A DNA stretch of 64,000 bases, taken from Limnoperna fortunei (lineage: Eukaryota > Mollusca > Bivalvia > Mytilida > Modiolidae). Positions 12,601 through 22,900 of the stretch are shown here, one piece after another. A model generated the notes under the pieces. It had not been told where the DNA came from, searched no databases, and saw nothing but the letters and a program-made list of their open reading frames with translations. The translations under genes were made by a program, and so were the position numbers. Every line of letters starts with the position of its first letter. Position 1 is the stretch's first letter. Location: contig OX104117.1 in NCBI GenBank assembly GCA_944474755.1, forward strand, positions 80,514,926 to 80,578,925, given 5' to 3'.

Positions 12601-14520
12601 TGAAAAATATGTCAGCTGTGTACAATAAATATTCCGAAATAGATAGCGCAAATCGTATTTTTTACGACTTGCCAATATGACAAAAATAGCCCTCCAATTC
12701 GCCAAACAATTATCAATGTTGGATTGTCTTGAATATGGGGTGTGTGGGAAAAATGGGTATTCTGAAAATGATATATAGAACTGAACTGTTCTACGACTTC
12801 TCAATTTTTGAAAATTGGCCGCAAAATTCTCCATCTTTTCTTCACAAAGCAGCACATATTATATGTTTTGTCAATAAACGAGTAGGAGAAAAATCAACTT
12901 TTCCGAGTTGGTACTAGCCACATTTTATAATGCCTTTTTATTAGCATTACTGTCCATTACCTTTTCTATGGGGTCATTCTTAAATAATGTCAAAAACTGT
13001 ATTATTCTGAATGTGTTTGAAATTTGTTTTTTATGTATTGAAGGTATGTGACATTCTTCGAAAGGACTTGGCACACAGTTATGCACTTGTTGGTAAAAGA
13101 ACTCATGGCATCATAGAGATTTGTGGGGCATGCTGTGTTGGTCATAGTTGCAACAAGGCGGCGTGTTGGGATCTTAGGCGCAGTTCGTATTTCATGTTTA
13201 CACTTAAAACTTATATAATAAAGCTACGCCACGTTCAATATAAAACTGACTGATTATTTTATCATCAAGAAGAGCTCCGTATAGTCTTTATACATTAAAC
13301 AAAATCATGTTAACATTTATCAGATTTCGACGGAGTTATCGGTATATTAATAAGCCCCGCTCATTCATACAACAAATAAATTTACGAAGGAATTTTTTTT
13401 TATACATGTATGTTTGTGAGTAAGTCGGTCTTGTTGATAAACCGATAATCCATTTAAAAGGGTGTTAAATCGTTATTATTCTTAAAAATTGCGTAAAGAC
13501 ATTTGCCTTACGCAATCTCTATTTCATGTCTTTTGTGTATTTTTGTAGCGAGATCGACCTAACGTATAAATATTTTCAAAAACAAATGTCATTCCATAAA
13601 CGATCTTCTGATTGTAATAAACACAACAAACTAAGTTTTAACTGTAAATCTATCTACCATATTTTTTTCTTTATCAAACACAAGAACGTTAATTTGTCAA
13701 ACAATTATTCCTTACTTTGATCGACGTCGATATTGAATGCCGCGATATATATTTAATCTGGTTACACTAAATTTAGTTCGGACAACGTCATTTATCCAAA
13801 ATAAATTTAGTTGACTTCATTTAACAAAAATATTTAAAACCTCTACAGGAAGTTATCTCGACCAATTTAATAAACGTATTTCTAAAAATGAAAATCACAT
13901 TAGAATTCTACTTAATGAATACATGTGCATAATATATAAATAATGTGTTAGATGTCGAGTCAGCTGTATTTACCTCATAACGATTTACACAACTTATAAG
14001 ACATAAAACAAACAATTGTATCAATACATTAACGCATATAATACAATTATCTTACACTGTTGTGTAATTTATACATTTCTTATATAAACTATACGTTTGA
14101 TCATTAATATTAAACTAACTCTACGTTACACAGATGTTTTACATGAATCATCATAAATAATGTGTTGGATGTCGAGTCAGCTGTATTTATCTTATAACGA
14201 TTTGCACAACTTAGAAAACATGAAACAAACAGTTGTACATTTACGCACGCATATAATAGAATTATCTTACCACGCTGTGTAATTTATGCATTTGTAATAT
14301 AAACTATACGTTTGATCATTAATTTTAAACTAGCTCTACGTTACACAGATATTTTACACCAATCACTACATTTTAATGAGACAGAAAACTGTTTTAAAAA
14401 ATAGATTAAGTATTCTTAGGCAACAATAAATTTATAACATATGTACACATAAGCAATGTTAACAACTATTGTTTCTTTGCAGAACAGTCTTGCTTTGACA
14501 GATCTATTTGTGGATTCTAG
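1909..14520 (+). CDS. Gene 1: secreted protein with two Ly6/uPAR-type (three-finger) domains
   Basis: I assembled this from nine exons: 1909-1933, 3830-3874, 6052-6134, 6496-6567, 7026-7167, 8155-8246, 11095-11163, 13044-13182 and 14483-14520. Together they give 705 nt, an open frame of 234 codons plus stop. Residues ~1-24 are a hydrophobic signal peptide (start MGARN, end VWNLCLG). Domain 1 (~25-122) begins LECLSC, has GC then C, and ends SCAQCC...PCN. Domain 2 (~123-220) has CTVC, LGC and CGACC...SCN. The tail is QSCFDRSICGF. The cysteine order matches Ly6/uPAR domains, with two additional cysteines per domain (CxxCC, and one after CN). No C-terminal hydrophobic stretch is seen, so secretion rather than GPI anchoring is inferred. 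Intron phases are 1,1,0,0,1,0,0,1. Acceptors are AG and donors GT throughout; the donor at 13183 is weak. Family assignment is fairly secure; the ligand is unknown. Confidence 0.85.
2180..2440 (-). mobile_element. tRNA-derived SINE, near full length
   Basis: On the minus strand the head (from 2440) reads GGGGCCACTGTTGACGAGTG GTTAAG with an A-box-like region and GCGGGTTCGATTCTC as the B box, as in Ser/Leu-type tRNAs. The body contains CTCCGGGTACTC and AAAACTGGACGG; the 3' tail is GGCGTTTAACACC then CAAACAAA-like. Confidence 0.75.
3830..3874 (+). CDS. Gene 1 exon 2: signal peptide core
   Basis: This 45-nt exon runs phase 1 to phase 1 and encodes the hydrophobic stretch ending VWNLCLG. It sits between TTAG and GTAAGA. 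It matches gene 3 exon 2 (ending VWNLCLG) and has the same length as gene 4 exon 2. Confidence 0.85.
4656..5749. repeat. 1.1-kb fold-back element with a SINE in its loop
   Basis: The left end ACGGAAGCGTATAAAGGACA is the inverse of the right end TGTCCTTTTACGCTTCCGT. The arms continue as irregular ~22-nt repeats, TTGGTTATATCAAAT on the left and ATTTGATATAACCAA on the right. They close with inverted copies of TACTATAAATATCAGGTGGA (4870 and about 5425). The loop holds a SINE fragment at 5191-5315. It lies in intron 2 of gene 1. Confidence 0.8.
5191..5315 (-). mobile_element. SINE, 3' body and tail only
   Basis: Carries GTTTGTTTGTTTGAATGGTG, TTTAACGCCACTTTCAGC, the GTCCAGTTTTTATTGGGGGA box and AGTACCCGGAGGG. 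The tRNA-like head is absent. It is inserted in the loop of the 4656-5749 fold-back. Confidence 0.75.
6052..6134 (+). CDS. Gene 1 exon A1: first half-loop of domain 1
   Basis: Encodes LECLSC...NDC...TQCNDGQE between CTAG and GTATTA. The pattern CxxC-x8-C-x6-C is the start of a Ly6/uPAR domain. It starts in phase 1 and ends in phase 0, as in every A exon of the cluster. Confidence 0.9.
6496..6567 (+). CDS. Gene 1 exon B1: central loop of domain 1
   Basis: A 72-nt phase 0-0 exon beginning KCYLDAIIN and ending VVYNAGCRAKS, between TGTAG and GTAGGA. Gene 3 (61567-61638) and gene 4 (41982-42053) have the same exon at the same length. Confidence 0.92.
6596..6678. repeat. (CA)n/(TA)n dinucleotide tract
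   Basis: A short CA run passes into about 36 uninterrupted TA units. It lies 28 nt past gene 1 exon B1 and is likely length-variable. Confidence 0.95.
7026..7167 (+). CDS. Gene 1 exon C1: end of domain 1
   Basis: A 142-nt exon between TGTAG and GTAAGT, beginning ICDLIAGSGKRD and ending SCAQCC...PCNGYLCGQ. It carries the CC...CN hallmark that closes Ly6/uPAR domains. It ends in phase 1. Confidence 0.92.
7287..7455 (+). mobile_element. SINE, diverged copy
   Basis: Contains TTGCCAGTTTTCCTGCCATA, CTCCCGGACGCCATGATATA and a CAATTAACAAACAAACAAA tail, the family's body and tail in forward direction; head lost. Confidence 0.6.
7740..7955 (-). mobile_element. SINE, diverged copy with head
   Basis: GGCGTACAATTTTTATTTGC, GTTAGAATGGAATTGAGCAC and CCGCCTTAACCACTTGGCCA (tRNA-like head region) occur in family order with many substitutions. 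Confidence 0.55.
8155..8246 (+). CDS. Gene 1 exon A2: start of domain 2
   Basis: Encodes a short linker (IRQPSII) and then CTVC...SC...ECQPTE, phase 1 to 0, followed by GTAACT. The acceptor TTGTTAAG is pyrimidine-poor but the frame and the cysteine spacing fit. Confidence 0.8.
8705..8880 (-). mobile_element. SINE, heavily diverged fragment
   Basis: CCTGAAAACCCC, TAGGCAGAAAAACTAGCCA and AAAGCTCGAACATGCGATAT follow the order of the SINE body and B-box region; weakly supported. Confidence 0.35.
9600..10130. repeat. Dispersed repeat with internal ~150-bp periodicity
   Basis: Starts CCCCCAATTCAAGAATGTTG and carries variants of ACATAT(T/C)AGGTGGGTAA near 9735, 9885 and 10010. Similar sequences are frequent in bivalve genomes (from memory, not checked). 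Confidence 0.55.
11095..11163 (+). CDS. Gene 1 exon B2: central loop of domain 2
   Basis: A 69-nt phase 0-0 exon between ACAG and GTGAGT. It begins ACAQRS and ends RYTLGCEKQS. Gene 2 exon B2 has the identical length. Confidence 0.88.
12480..12860. repeat. Degenerate ~127-bp tandem repeat, three copies
   Basis: Copies begin at the ATATG words at 12480, 12607 and 12733. Shared words include ATATTC, ACGA(T/C)TT and a closing GGC/CC-GCAAA-TT segment. The copies are considerably diverged. Confidence 0.65.
13044..13182 (+). CDS. Gene 1 exon C2: end of domain 2
   Basis: Begins VCDILRKD after GAAG and carries EICGACCVGHSCN. The donor is placed before GTTCGT at 13183 because this ends in phase 1, and CN-x9 before the junction then aligns with gene 2 (CNRGDCALLFQ versus CNKAACWDLRR). 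The donor is weak. If it were skipped, translation would run on to a stop at 13251-13253 and give a different tail. Confidence 0.78.
13941..14365. repeat. 217-bp tandem duplication
   Basis: The segment starting TAATGTGTTAGATGTCGAGT at 13941 recurs at 14158 with few changes, each copy ending in CTCTACGTTACACAGAT. It lies just before the gene 1 terminal exon. Confidence 0.88.
14483..14520 (+). CDS. Gene 1 terminal exon
   Basis: After TTTGCAG it encodes QSCFDRSICGF and a TAG stop. The equivalent micro-exons are QTCYDHAICG (gene 2) and QTCNDFSICGP (gene 4). The shared C-x5-CG motif and the phase-1 entry identify it. Confidence 0.88.
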
Positions 14521-14523
14521 AGT

Positions 14524-14529
14524 AATAAA
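14524..14529 (+). terminator. Gene 1 polyadenylation signal
   Basis: AATAAA lies 4 nt after the TAG stop of gene 1. This is close to the stop but possible for a very short 3' UTR. Confidence 0.45.
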
Positions 14530-16880
14530 AATTTAGAATTATACAGTCTTTATTAAAGCAGAGGAACGTGGTATATAAATAAAGAAAAATTGCGGACATA
14601 GATTAAATCCATGAAATGTGTTATATACATGAGATGCACAGTTATGTCTCAGAATGTGGACATATTTGCTTATTTTATACGGTTTTAACACAGCAATCTG
14701 CCTTATTGCAGGTACAGCAATCCCATCATAGAAGAGATTTCAAAATTAAATTTTAAAAAGTCCACGTTGAAAGCTCGTTAGAAATGGTCAGTACATCTAG
14801 ATGGTCAGTTGCAAGGTAAAATGTCGGGTGCATTGTCTTGCTCACGATACTCCTACTATTCCGATTTCTTGTGCATATATATATTTATATATTGGTTTGA
14901 TGTCTGCTGAATACACTGAAATAAGGCTTAGGGAGTTAAACATGGATAAAGAAGCCGAGGACAGTACAATGTTTCATATTGTAGTGGCTATTATGCCCTT
15001 ATTTTTCTCAATATCTCAAAAGAGGTCTTTAGAGTTTACCGCTTTCTACTTAAGTTCATCACTATCTTCTTTTGTAGAATATACAATACTTCATACGTAT
15101 TCATGTATTTTATGGCTTTTAATTCTCCAGGAATGTTCGATTTATTATTAAAATATTGTAACTTATTAGTATTTTAATGCCTGACCTAAATGTCCGTCTC
15201 TAATCAAATCCTATATACTTCTACTGTAGCAACAAAGTTTTGTTCCCTTTGTTTTATTCATTCTCCTTGTTGATTTATTGTCTGATAACTTGTTATCGTC
15301 CTGGATATAGCTAAAATATAAATCGCTTGGCGTTTATTCAATCAATTTATAAATCCCATTTGTATCGCTTAGGGACTATAATCGTTAGTTCTCCAAAAAG
15401 GTTATATCTGAAGAACTATGTTTTATCTTAAGATTGTATAATATTGGAGCAGAAATAAAGACATATTTAGGAAGCAAATGTACCAAACCAAAACTCAATT
15501 CATTTACCTATATTTTTAAAATAGTCATTAGATCTGACTTGTATGGTATATTTTAGTACGGTGGCCATTAGATCTAGGCACAACTCACCAAAAACTATAA
15601 ATTTGGTCAACATTGGTTTAAATTCACAAAGTTTCTTTATGTAGGGTATTAACGGAAATGTTTGCAAAACCGAAAAATAACTAGGCGGGATATATCACTC
15701 CCAATATCCCCGTGGTTAGTTTATCTTAATATTTACATTACTTTCAAACATTTGCGTGATCATGATATGAAAACATCTTCGTTTTTGTTTACATATTAAC
15801 GTTGTTGTAATAGATTCAAACATTTCAAATTTACAAATGAATAGCTGCAGTTAATTTTGGTGTTAGTTTTCCTCGCATGTATAATGTTGATGAATTGGAC
15901 ATTATTTAAGGCTAAATATTCCAATGAAAGTACACAGTCATTACTTCATATGTTGTACTGACCTAAATCTAATCGACATATTGTACTATCAATAGAATCA
16001 ATGCGCAAACATTTCATAAGATAACATCAACACAGGCATTGACATACTCAAGTCTGAAAGGTTAGTGTAATATTAAAAACAACTTGACCTTTTAAAATGA
16101 TTTTGACATTTTTCGTGGTAAAAGTGTAACTTTCTTGTAACTTGGTTGACAATGAACGAACCCACAATACTTTGTAACAAGACACTTTAAATTATTGACT
16201 GATCCAATAAAAGTCTATGCCAGAAAATAGGCAAGATCATAAGCAAGATTACCCGAAGGTTGATACTTTTCCAAGTGGGTTCGCTAGTGTTAATTGATTC
16301 AAATATGGATAAGTCTTTTTGGTAGATCCATAAGTACTAAAGAATCATCAGTCTTCAGAAATCTTGATGCTGTTAAAACAATGTCGTACAAATATGTTGT
16401 TGTGCCAGCCGAGTACACCCCCAACAACCTTTTTTTTATGTGCAAATACATTACTGACATTTTTAGTTTTATATTCGATTTCACAAATTGTAATTTTTTA
16501 ATCTTTATGCAGGCAGATAATCCGTTGATATGAAAGGCTCAGTTCTATGTAAGTTTGTTTTGTGTGATGCGATTAAAAATGTAAATAAATCTTATCATCA
16601 AAATATAAAAAAAATGCCAGAAATCCAGAGAAATATAATAAATAATAAAATTCAGGCCTAACGGCATAACGTATCGTTAACAGTTAACTAGATAACAAAG
16701 TTATGTATTACATTTTCAATGAGTTGCTGACGTTAAATTTTAAATGTGAAGTCGTAAGAACATGTATGTGAACTGTGTATACTAGATATGCAGGACCAAA
16801 ATGTGAAACCAATACATCATAACTGAATCATGTTTAGATTTGAGGCTCTGATACTTGTATAGGTTCTATTAAGATTATAT
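14530..16880. other. Intergenic region between genes 1 and 2
   Basis: AT-rich, with no recognisable exon or repeat family. The ORF at 14801-15151 has no signature. The gene 2 promoter should lie at the right end. Confidence 0.5.
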
Positions 16881-16938
16881 ATGTTTCAGATTTATGTTTT
16901 CTTCTTTCTATTTGTATCTGAAACATTACTAGTGGTAG
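16881..16938 (+). CDS. Gene 2 exon 1: start codon and signal peptide
   Basis: ATG followed by 18 mostly hydrophobic codons, ending in phase 1 at GTATGT. It was chosen because it gives a complete signal peptide that joins in frame to the phase-1 A1 exon, just as the two-exon signals do in the paralogues. No transcript supports it. Confidence 0.62.
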
Positions 16939-19900
16939 GTATGTTTGTTATATTTTATGTAAGATCTGATGAAGGGCCAACATTGTGTCAAGACATTTAA
17001 GATTACTTGAGTACGTGCGAACAAAATCTATATTAAGCAGTAAAATTACTTAAAACATTATTTTCCATATATCTTCAATTTTTAGTAAATCTTAATATTA
17101 TGAGCACAAATAAAGTTATTTGTCATTTAGCTAGTTCTCTTCAAGTTCGTGTTCTCCATTGAGAGCCTTTAAATCCCTCGGAAGTAATAACGAGGATTTC
17201 TAGACAACGACTTCGGCATTATTCAACACAAAATAAAAATAACTACAAATTTAGCTAAGTATAAACTGCTTTAAAATCATTTTACGAAGCATAAATAAAT
17301 ATCTCAAATGTGTATTCTGAATGTTTCATAAAGTTATATATTTATCCTCATGTTACATTTGTTTTTGCGTAACTTAGTTTTTCTTCTCTTTGTGTATCGT
17401 TTTCCTGGTTGTAGGTCTCCACTGTACATACTGTTCTGACGTACAAGAGATACAATTATGTCACAAACAAGCTGTTTGCGTTGACGGAGAAGAGGTAGAG
17501 CTACCATAAAGACAAGGGTCCAGGAAATTTATCAGTTAATGAATAATCTCTCCATAAATTAGTGTGCTTTTATTAGAGCCTTTATGGTGTTTTAAGATTT
17601 AACTTTTTAAGTACAGTAAATCTGGACTAAATTCCTAAATTTATTAATAAAATACTTTGATACTTAAACACGTGAATAGTTTAATATAGTCTTGTATAAA
17701 AATAGCCGTGTAACGTAATTTACTGTTTGACTTAAACTTAACAATGGAACGTTAAAGATACCTGACTGTAGTTAATAGTCAGACTGTGACTTTTCATAGA
17801 GACAAACAATGTCTATTATTATGTTTCATTTTACTATTGCAATAAACATACTATTGTATCCTATTTTGATGGGATGTTTTAGTTAGCTTCTTTCTTCGAT
17901 TGTTTGCATTAAAACACCGTTTTTTCTATCCTGCATGAATTGGAAATATAAGTAAAAACAACAGTAGTAATTTTGATGTTCTTTTTGTTATCTCATTATA
18001 ATAGAAATGTTTTCATCGAATTTTTTTTACACACATTTGATCGCATACAAATTAATTGTTCCTATTTATTAGATTTTAAAGAAAAAAGAGGTCGAAATTT
18101 TGACTCCACTTTTTAGGTTAATATCTTAGATTTTCAGTGTTGAAATTTTTTAGCCTTTCAATGACTATTTCCAGTTTTTTACGATTTTAGAGTTAAAAGG
18201 GTTCAGAAGAATCAATTTGTCGTTTTTCGTAATTTTGAAAATGTTATATGTTGATCTTATTTGATTTTGAAGTTGTTCATTGACGTGTTAAGTATTTAGA
18301 GATTTTAAATATTTTGCTATGTTTGAGATATTAATGGCAAAGTTGGGCAGTCATGTCTTAAAAGCATTGCAGTAAATCAAATTCAAAACTCAATTTTGAC
18401 CAAAATTTATTTTTCTGTTTTTTTTCTTTAAACATTGACCTCTGATCGTGTCCTTATTTGATGAACTTCTGTTTATCTTTATAGTGTATTGTTTCTATTT
18501 ATAGCCTTTTAAAGTAAAAATATAAAAAAGCTACAATATTCATCAACAATCCGTCATAGTGTTGTTATATGACATACATGGGAATATTTTATCAAAACAA
18601 TTTGTTTTTCAGCTATGTTTTGTTGAATCCATTATCAATCAAGATCTACAGGTACATTATTCGGCTGGCTGCAGGTCAAAAATGGTAAGATTGCCTCTAA
18701 TAATGAAATAATATTGTAATCATTGCAATGAAGCTATAATGTAAAAAATATCAATAAGTGTTAGATTATTGACATAGGGATTTCCGAATTTAGCAGAGCA
18801 CTGGCATTTACATGAGGAGAGTATATGGTCTACAATGACCTAGAGTGTGAGAATTTGTAACTGTGCAAGTGCTGAAATTGATTTTTGAGAATAGCGAACA
18901 GTAAAAAAAGCTTATCATTGGCCACACTGTTACTAATATCAAATTGTGTTTTTGTTCCATAATTTCAATTAGGTGTTTTTAATGCAGACCAAAATAACCG
19001 GATGTTTAGAAATGTAGGACCTTTGCATTGGCATAAATCCTTAACATCACTTGTAACAAATGTTTATGTTTGTACATAGGTGTGCAACCTTGCTGCTGCG
19101 GTTGTAGGGCGAAGATCAAATGAAAGAGAATCGACAAGAGCGAAAAAACAGCTAGTCGCTTGCTCAGAGTGCTGCAGCAATGAATCAACAAATGGTATAC
19201 CTTGCAATCGGAATCTATGTCATCAAAGTATGTGCAAAATATAATCAGATTCAAAGGATGTATTATATTTTAATATAAATCAGACTTCGTCTTATAAACA
19301 CAAATCAGCGGCTCTATACTAATAAGAATTGAATGTCCATATAATTCCTATATTTGGAAAGCTAAAAAATCAAAACCATTATGCACAAAACAGTTAAGAT
19401 CGTTTAAACTGGTAAAGAAATCGAAGTGTTTAAAATGATTTTGCGATTCTACTCAGGAAATATATAAGCAATAAAACAAGTTATATATTCATTCGCTAGG
19501 CGCGACATATTCTATTTTAAATTAAATGGTTAGAAAGTATCTGTAAACGCCGTTTACTCGGCGGGTCTAATCTATGTTGTGTTTTCCTGCCAAATGTCAC
19601 TTGTTTTCTCCACGTTCTCCTGCTTCCTTCCTCAAAAAGAAACTTTTATATCATGATACAGCTGCAAATGGCTGAAAGTAGCGTTAAATCCCATTTCAAT
19701 GAATAAACAAACAAATAAGGGTAATAACAAAATACCAAACACAAAGAAAACTGTCAAAAAAGACAATCCACAAATCATTTTCGAAGAAACTGGCAAACGT
19801 CAGAACCAATTGCCAAAAATATGCAGCAATGATCCGGACTTGGTTCACGTATTGGAAAGAAAATGGTGGGTGAAATACATTTTGCGTTTTTTTTAATGTT

Positions 19901-22900
19901 ACAAATTTCTGAAACGTCAACATGGTGTTAATAAACTCAATAAAGTTTGATTCTAGACATTTAGCGATATGCGAGTTAGATTTTATGAAAATTTATACAC
20001 CATCCACTTTGTTTCTTGACTGATTTTGATTTGACCTAATTTCAGCTCGTCATGCCAAAAGATCGTTATTGAAATGTGCAGTCTGTGATAGCGTAACACA
20101 TCCATCGTTATGTCAGACGTTCAGAACGTGCAATAGTAACGAGGTACACTTTTATATTATGGTTTCATTGTTGTTTCCTATGACCGTTTGTGCAACATTG
20201 CTTGAAGAGAAATATGGTTGACAATTATTGAATTGTAATCTGAAATACTGACTGAGTGATCTAAATTGCTTACTTTGTGATATGTCTTGTTGATGGGTCA
20301 GAACGGTTGTGATAGGTTGATATTATTAGTTGTCCTTGATCTTTAGTGGTATTTTTGTTTTTATTTCGATTTGGTAGAATATTTGTATTGTTGTGTAGTT
20401 TGTATTGTAAGTGTGGTTGTTTTAGATTATGTGTGTTGTTTGTAGTTTAATATGGTGGTTTGTACATTGGTTTCGTTGTTTGTAAACGTATTGTTATTGG
20501 TAGTTTGTAATAGTTGTTTGTAAGTTAGTATTAAGTTTAAATACATGTAGTAGTTTTTGTTGTTTAAATATTTTTATGGTTTTTATTAAATGTATACAGT
20601 TCATCATCATACTTTATTTTATCTTTACAGAAATTTCAAAAGTAAACAAAATATTTATAGAACAAAGAATTATATGCAATATAAGGAATAATATATACAC
20701 ATAAACAATGTTGCAAAAAAGGACGGGTATTAATGTCTGTAGATTAGATGTGTCTTTAAAAGAAACAACTGAACACAAAAGTCATTTCCGATTCCTTCAC
20801 AGAATTACGTAACGTTGATGTATAGTTACAGTATATCAAACTGTGGTTGGTTGTGTCCTGATACGTTTTACCGTAGAAGTGGTTTTTTTCGCGTGGCCAA
20901 AATTTAGCGTTTTTGTTGAAACACTGTGTGATTTTATTTTGGCCTATGTTATTTTCGCGATACTTAATCATAATGAATAACTCTATCATTTGTCTTAACA
21001 TTTTGCACGTTTTATTTTCGCGTTCCAACTTTTACCGCGAATATAGCAAAAATTTAATCCCCGCGAAAAACCATGTATACGGTATTACATTTACCACGCA
21101 GTTTGACAGACTTCTGTGGTGGAATTTATTATTTTAGCTACGTAAAATGCAATGTTATGTTCCTTTGCCGTTTCTAATATAGTCCAGATAGTGTTAGACG
21201 AGATGGTGTTGTGTGCTTTTAGACACCTGTAAAAGTCACTATCGGTTTTCATTCGGTTTTTTCAAATTGATAATTCATCGTTTCTTCGTTAAACAAGCAC
21301 ATTCAACAGTAAGTTTCCATGATGACTTGATCTGGAAGGAATACTTACTTACATATGCATTAAACTAGTCAGTCAATTTATACTTTGCAAACAGTGCATA
21401 GACGTGTGGGATAAATCTGTTGACCTTTCTGTGTAGTATACAAACGAATAGTTTTTTTTATCAATTTACGAATACCAACTGGGCTTTTCACACATATCTG
21501 ATCTAGTAAGTTGTCTTAGGTCCTGGATAACCTTGACCGCATAATGTTGCAATCGGCTTATATTTGGACGTCAATACTACAGAAGTTTGTCCAGGTTTCA
21601 CATCGATATAAAATTTTTGGGAATACTTCTTTACGATAGACTTTCATATTAGTCAGTGGGTTGATTGATCTCTGGTTGTTTACGTCCATAGCCAACAACC
21701 AAGTGCAGTTTGTTTCGGCCCTTCTGACAGGCTTTATCAATTTTAAGGGAATGTTTCATATTGTTAGATACTTGGATACCCAGAAAACACTGGTTACATA
21801 TACTTTGATCACATCATTTCCAAATGTTCAGGCAAAATTGCCCTGAAAAGATTTGCTACCAAATCCTAGTATTGAACACTTTGTATGACTGATTATAAAA
21901 AGTTACTACCGGCCGACAACCGTTTTGTCTAATCTACATTGGTGATAAAACTAAAATAAAAAAGGTTAAACATATTTTGCTAAACTAATGACTGGTTGTT
22001 GTTGTTAAATGTTGTCGCAATCGTTTTAAAGTCATTATAAGAGAATATTAGGTCACTTAAGAATTTTGTAGAGATCTGCATGACAGATACAGAAATGTGG
22101 TAATAAATGCGTTATGAAAACCATTCAATGTATCGACGAATAAGAAAGTGCTTCCAATTGAATGAATTCAGCAGCTTACATATAAAAATCATTGTATTTG
22201 AAATATTTTCATTTTTTACCAAGGTGTGCCAGGTACATATGTTCAGCCATAATTCTACTGTATTTTACAAACTCGGGTGTCAACAGAAACCTGTAAGTTA
22301 TTTTACTCCTAATACTACAGTACACGTTGCTGAATAAATTGTAAATGCTTTCGTTATTTTATTGAGAATAAAAAGTACTCATACACGAATAGGTCGTCTC
22401 TTGCATTGGTGTAGTGCCAGAAATGTTCTACTAAAATAGAAATCAGTACTTAAAACTGTATAGTATTTGAAGGACGCGCGACATACTCGATAAATCACAT
22501 GTCTTCAAAGCTAAAAGTAAAATGTTCAGGTATAAAATTATTTTAAACAAACAAATGAATTTTTAATTGGGTTTTCTTGATTTTGTGGTAGAAAGACTGT
22601 AGCAATTTATTGAGAACACTTTTACTAGGTTACAAAGCTGATAAGTTATCAATGACAAATAGAGAAATAACAAGAAGTGACTATGTACACGTGTAGAATA
22701 TGGCCTTTATCGTAATAACCTAGGACTAAGTGGCAAGGACGAACACGCGTCCACGTGTAGTAAAGTTGCTGACCTTTACCCTACAAACCCTCAGACTAAG
22801 AAAGCATTGTCCTACATAGTATGTCGGTTTATCGGTACTTGAGATTGCCTTAAGAGCATTTTGATGATATCATATATTTAGTACAGTAATTGTTCAAACA

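Noticed and set aside
16529..16547. ATG with a strong GTAAGT donor as the gene 2 first exon (MKGSVL)
   Set aside because: Joined in phase 1 to the next possible exon it meets a stop, and joined directly to A1 it gives no signal peptide. The ATG at 16881 gives a complete signal in one exon.
16965..17010. CTGATGA at 16966 as another hammerhead
   Set aside because: No GAAA box or stem II follows at the right distance.
22107..22337. Plus-strand 76-codon ORF as a gene of its own
   Set aside because: Only its part from 22224 to 22292 is meaningful: exon B2 of gene 2.
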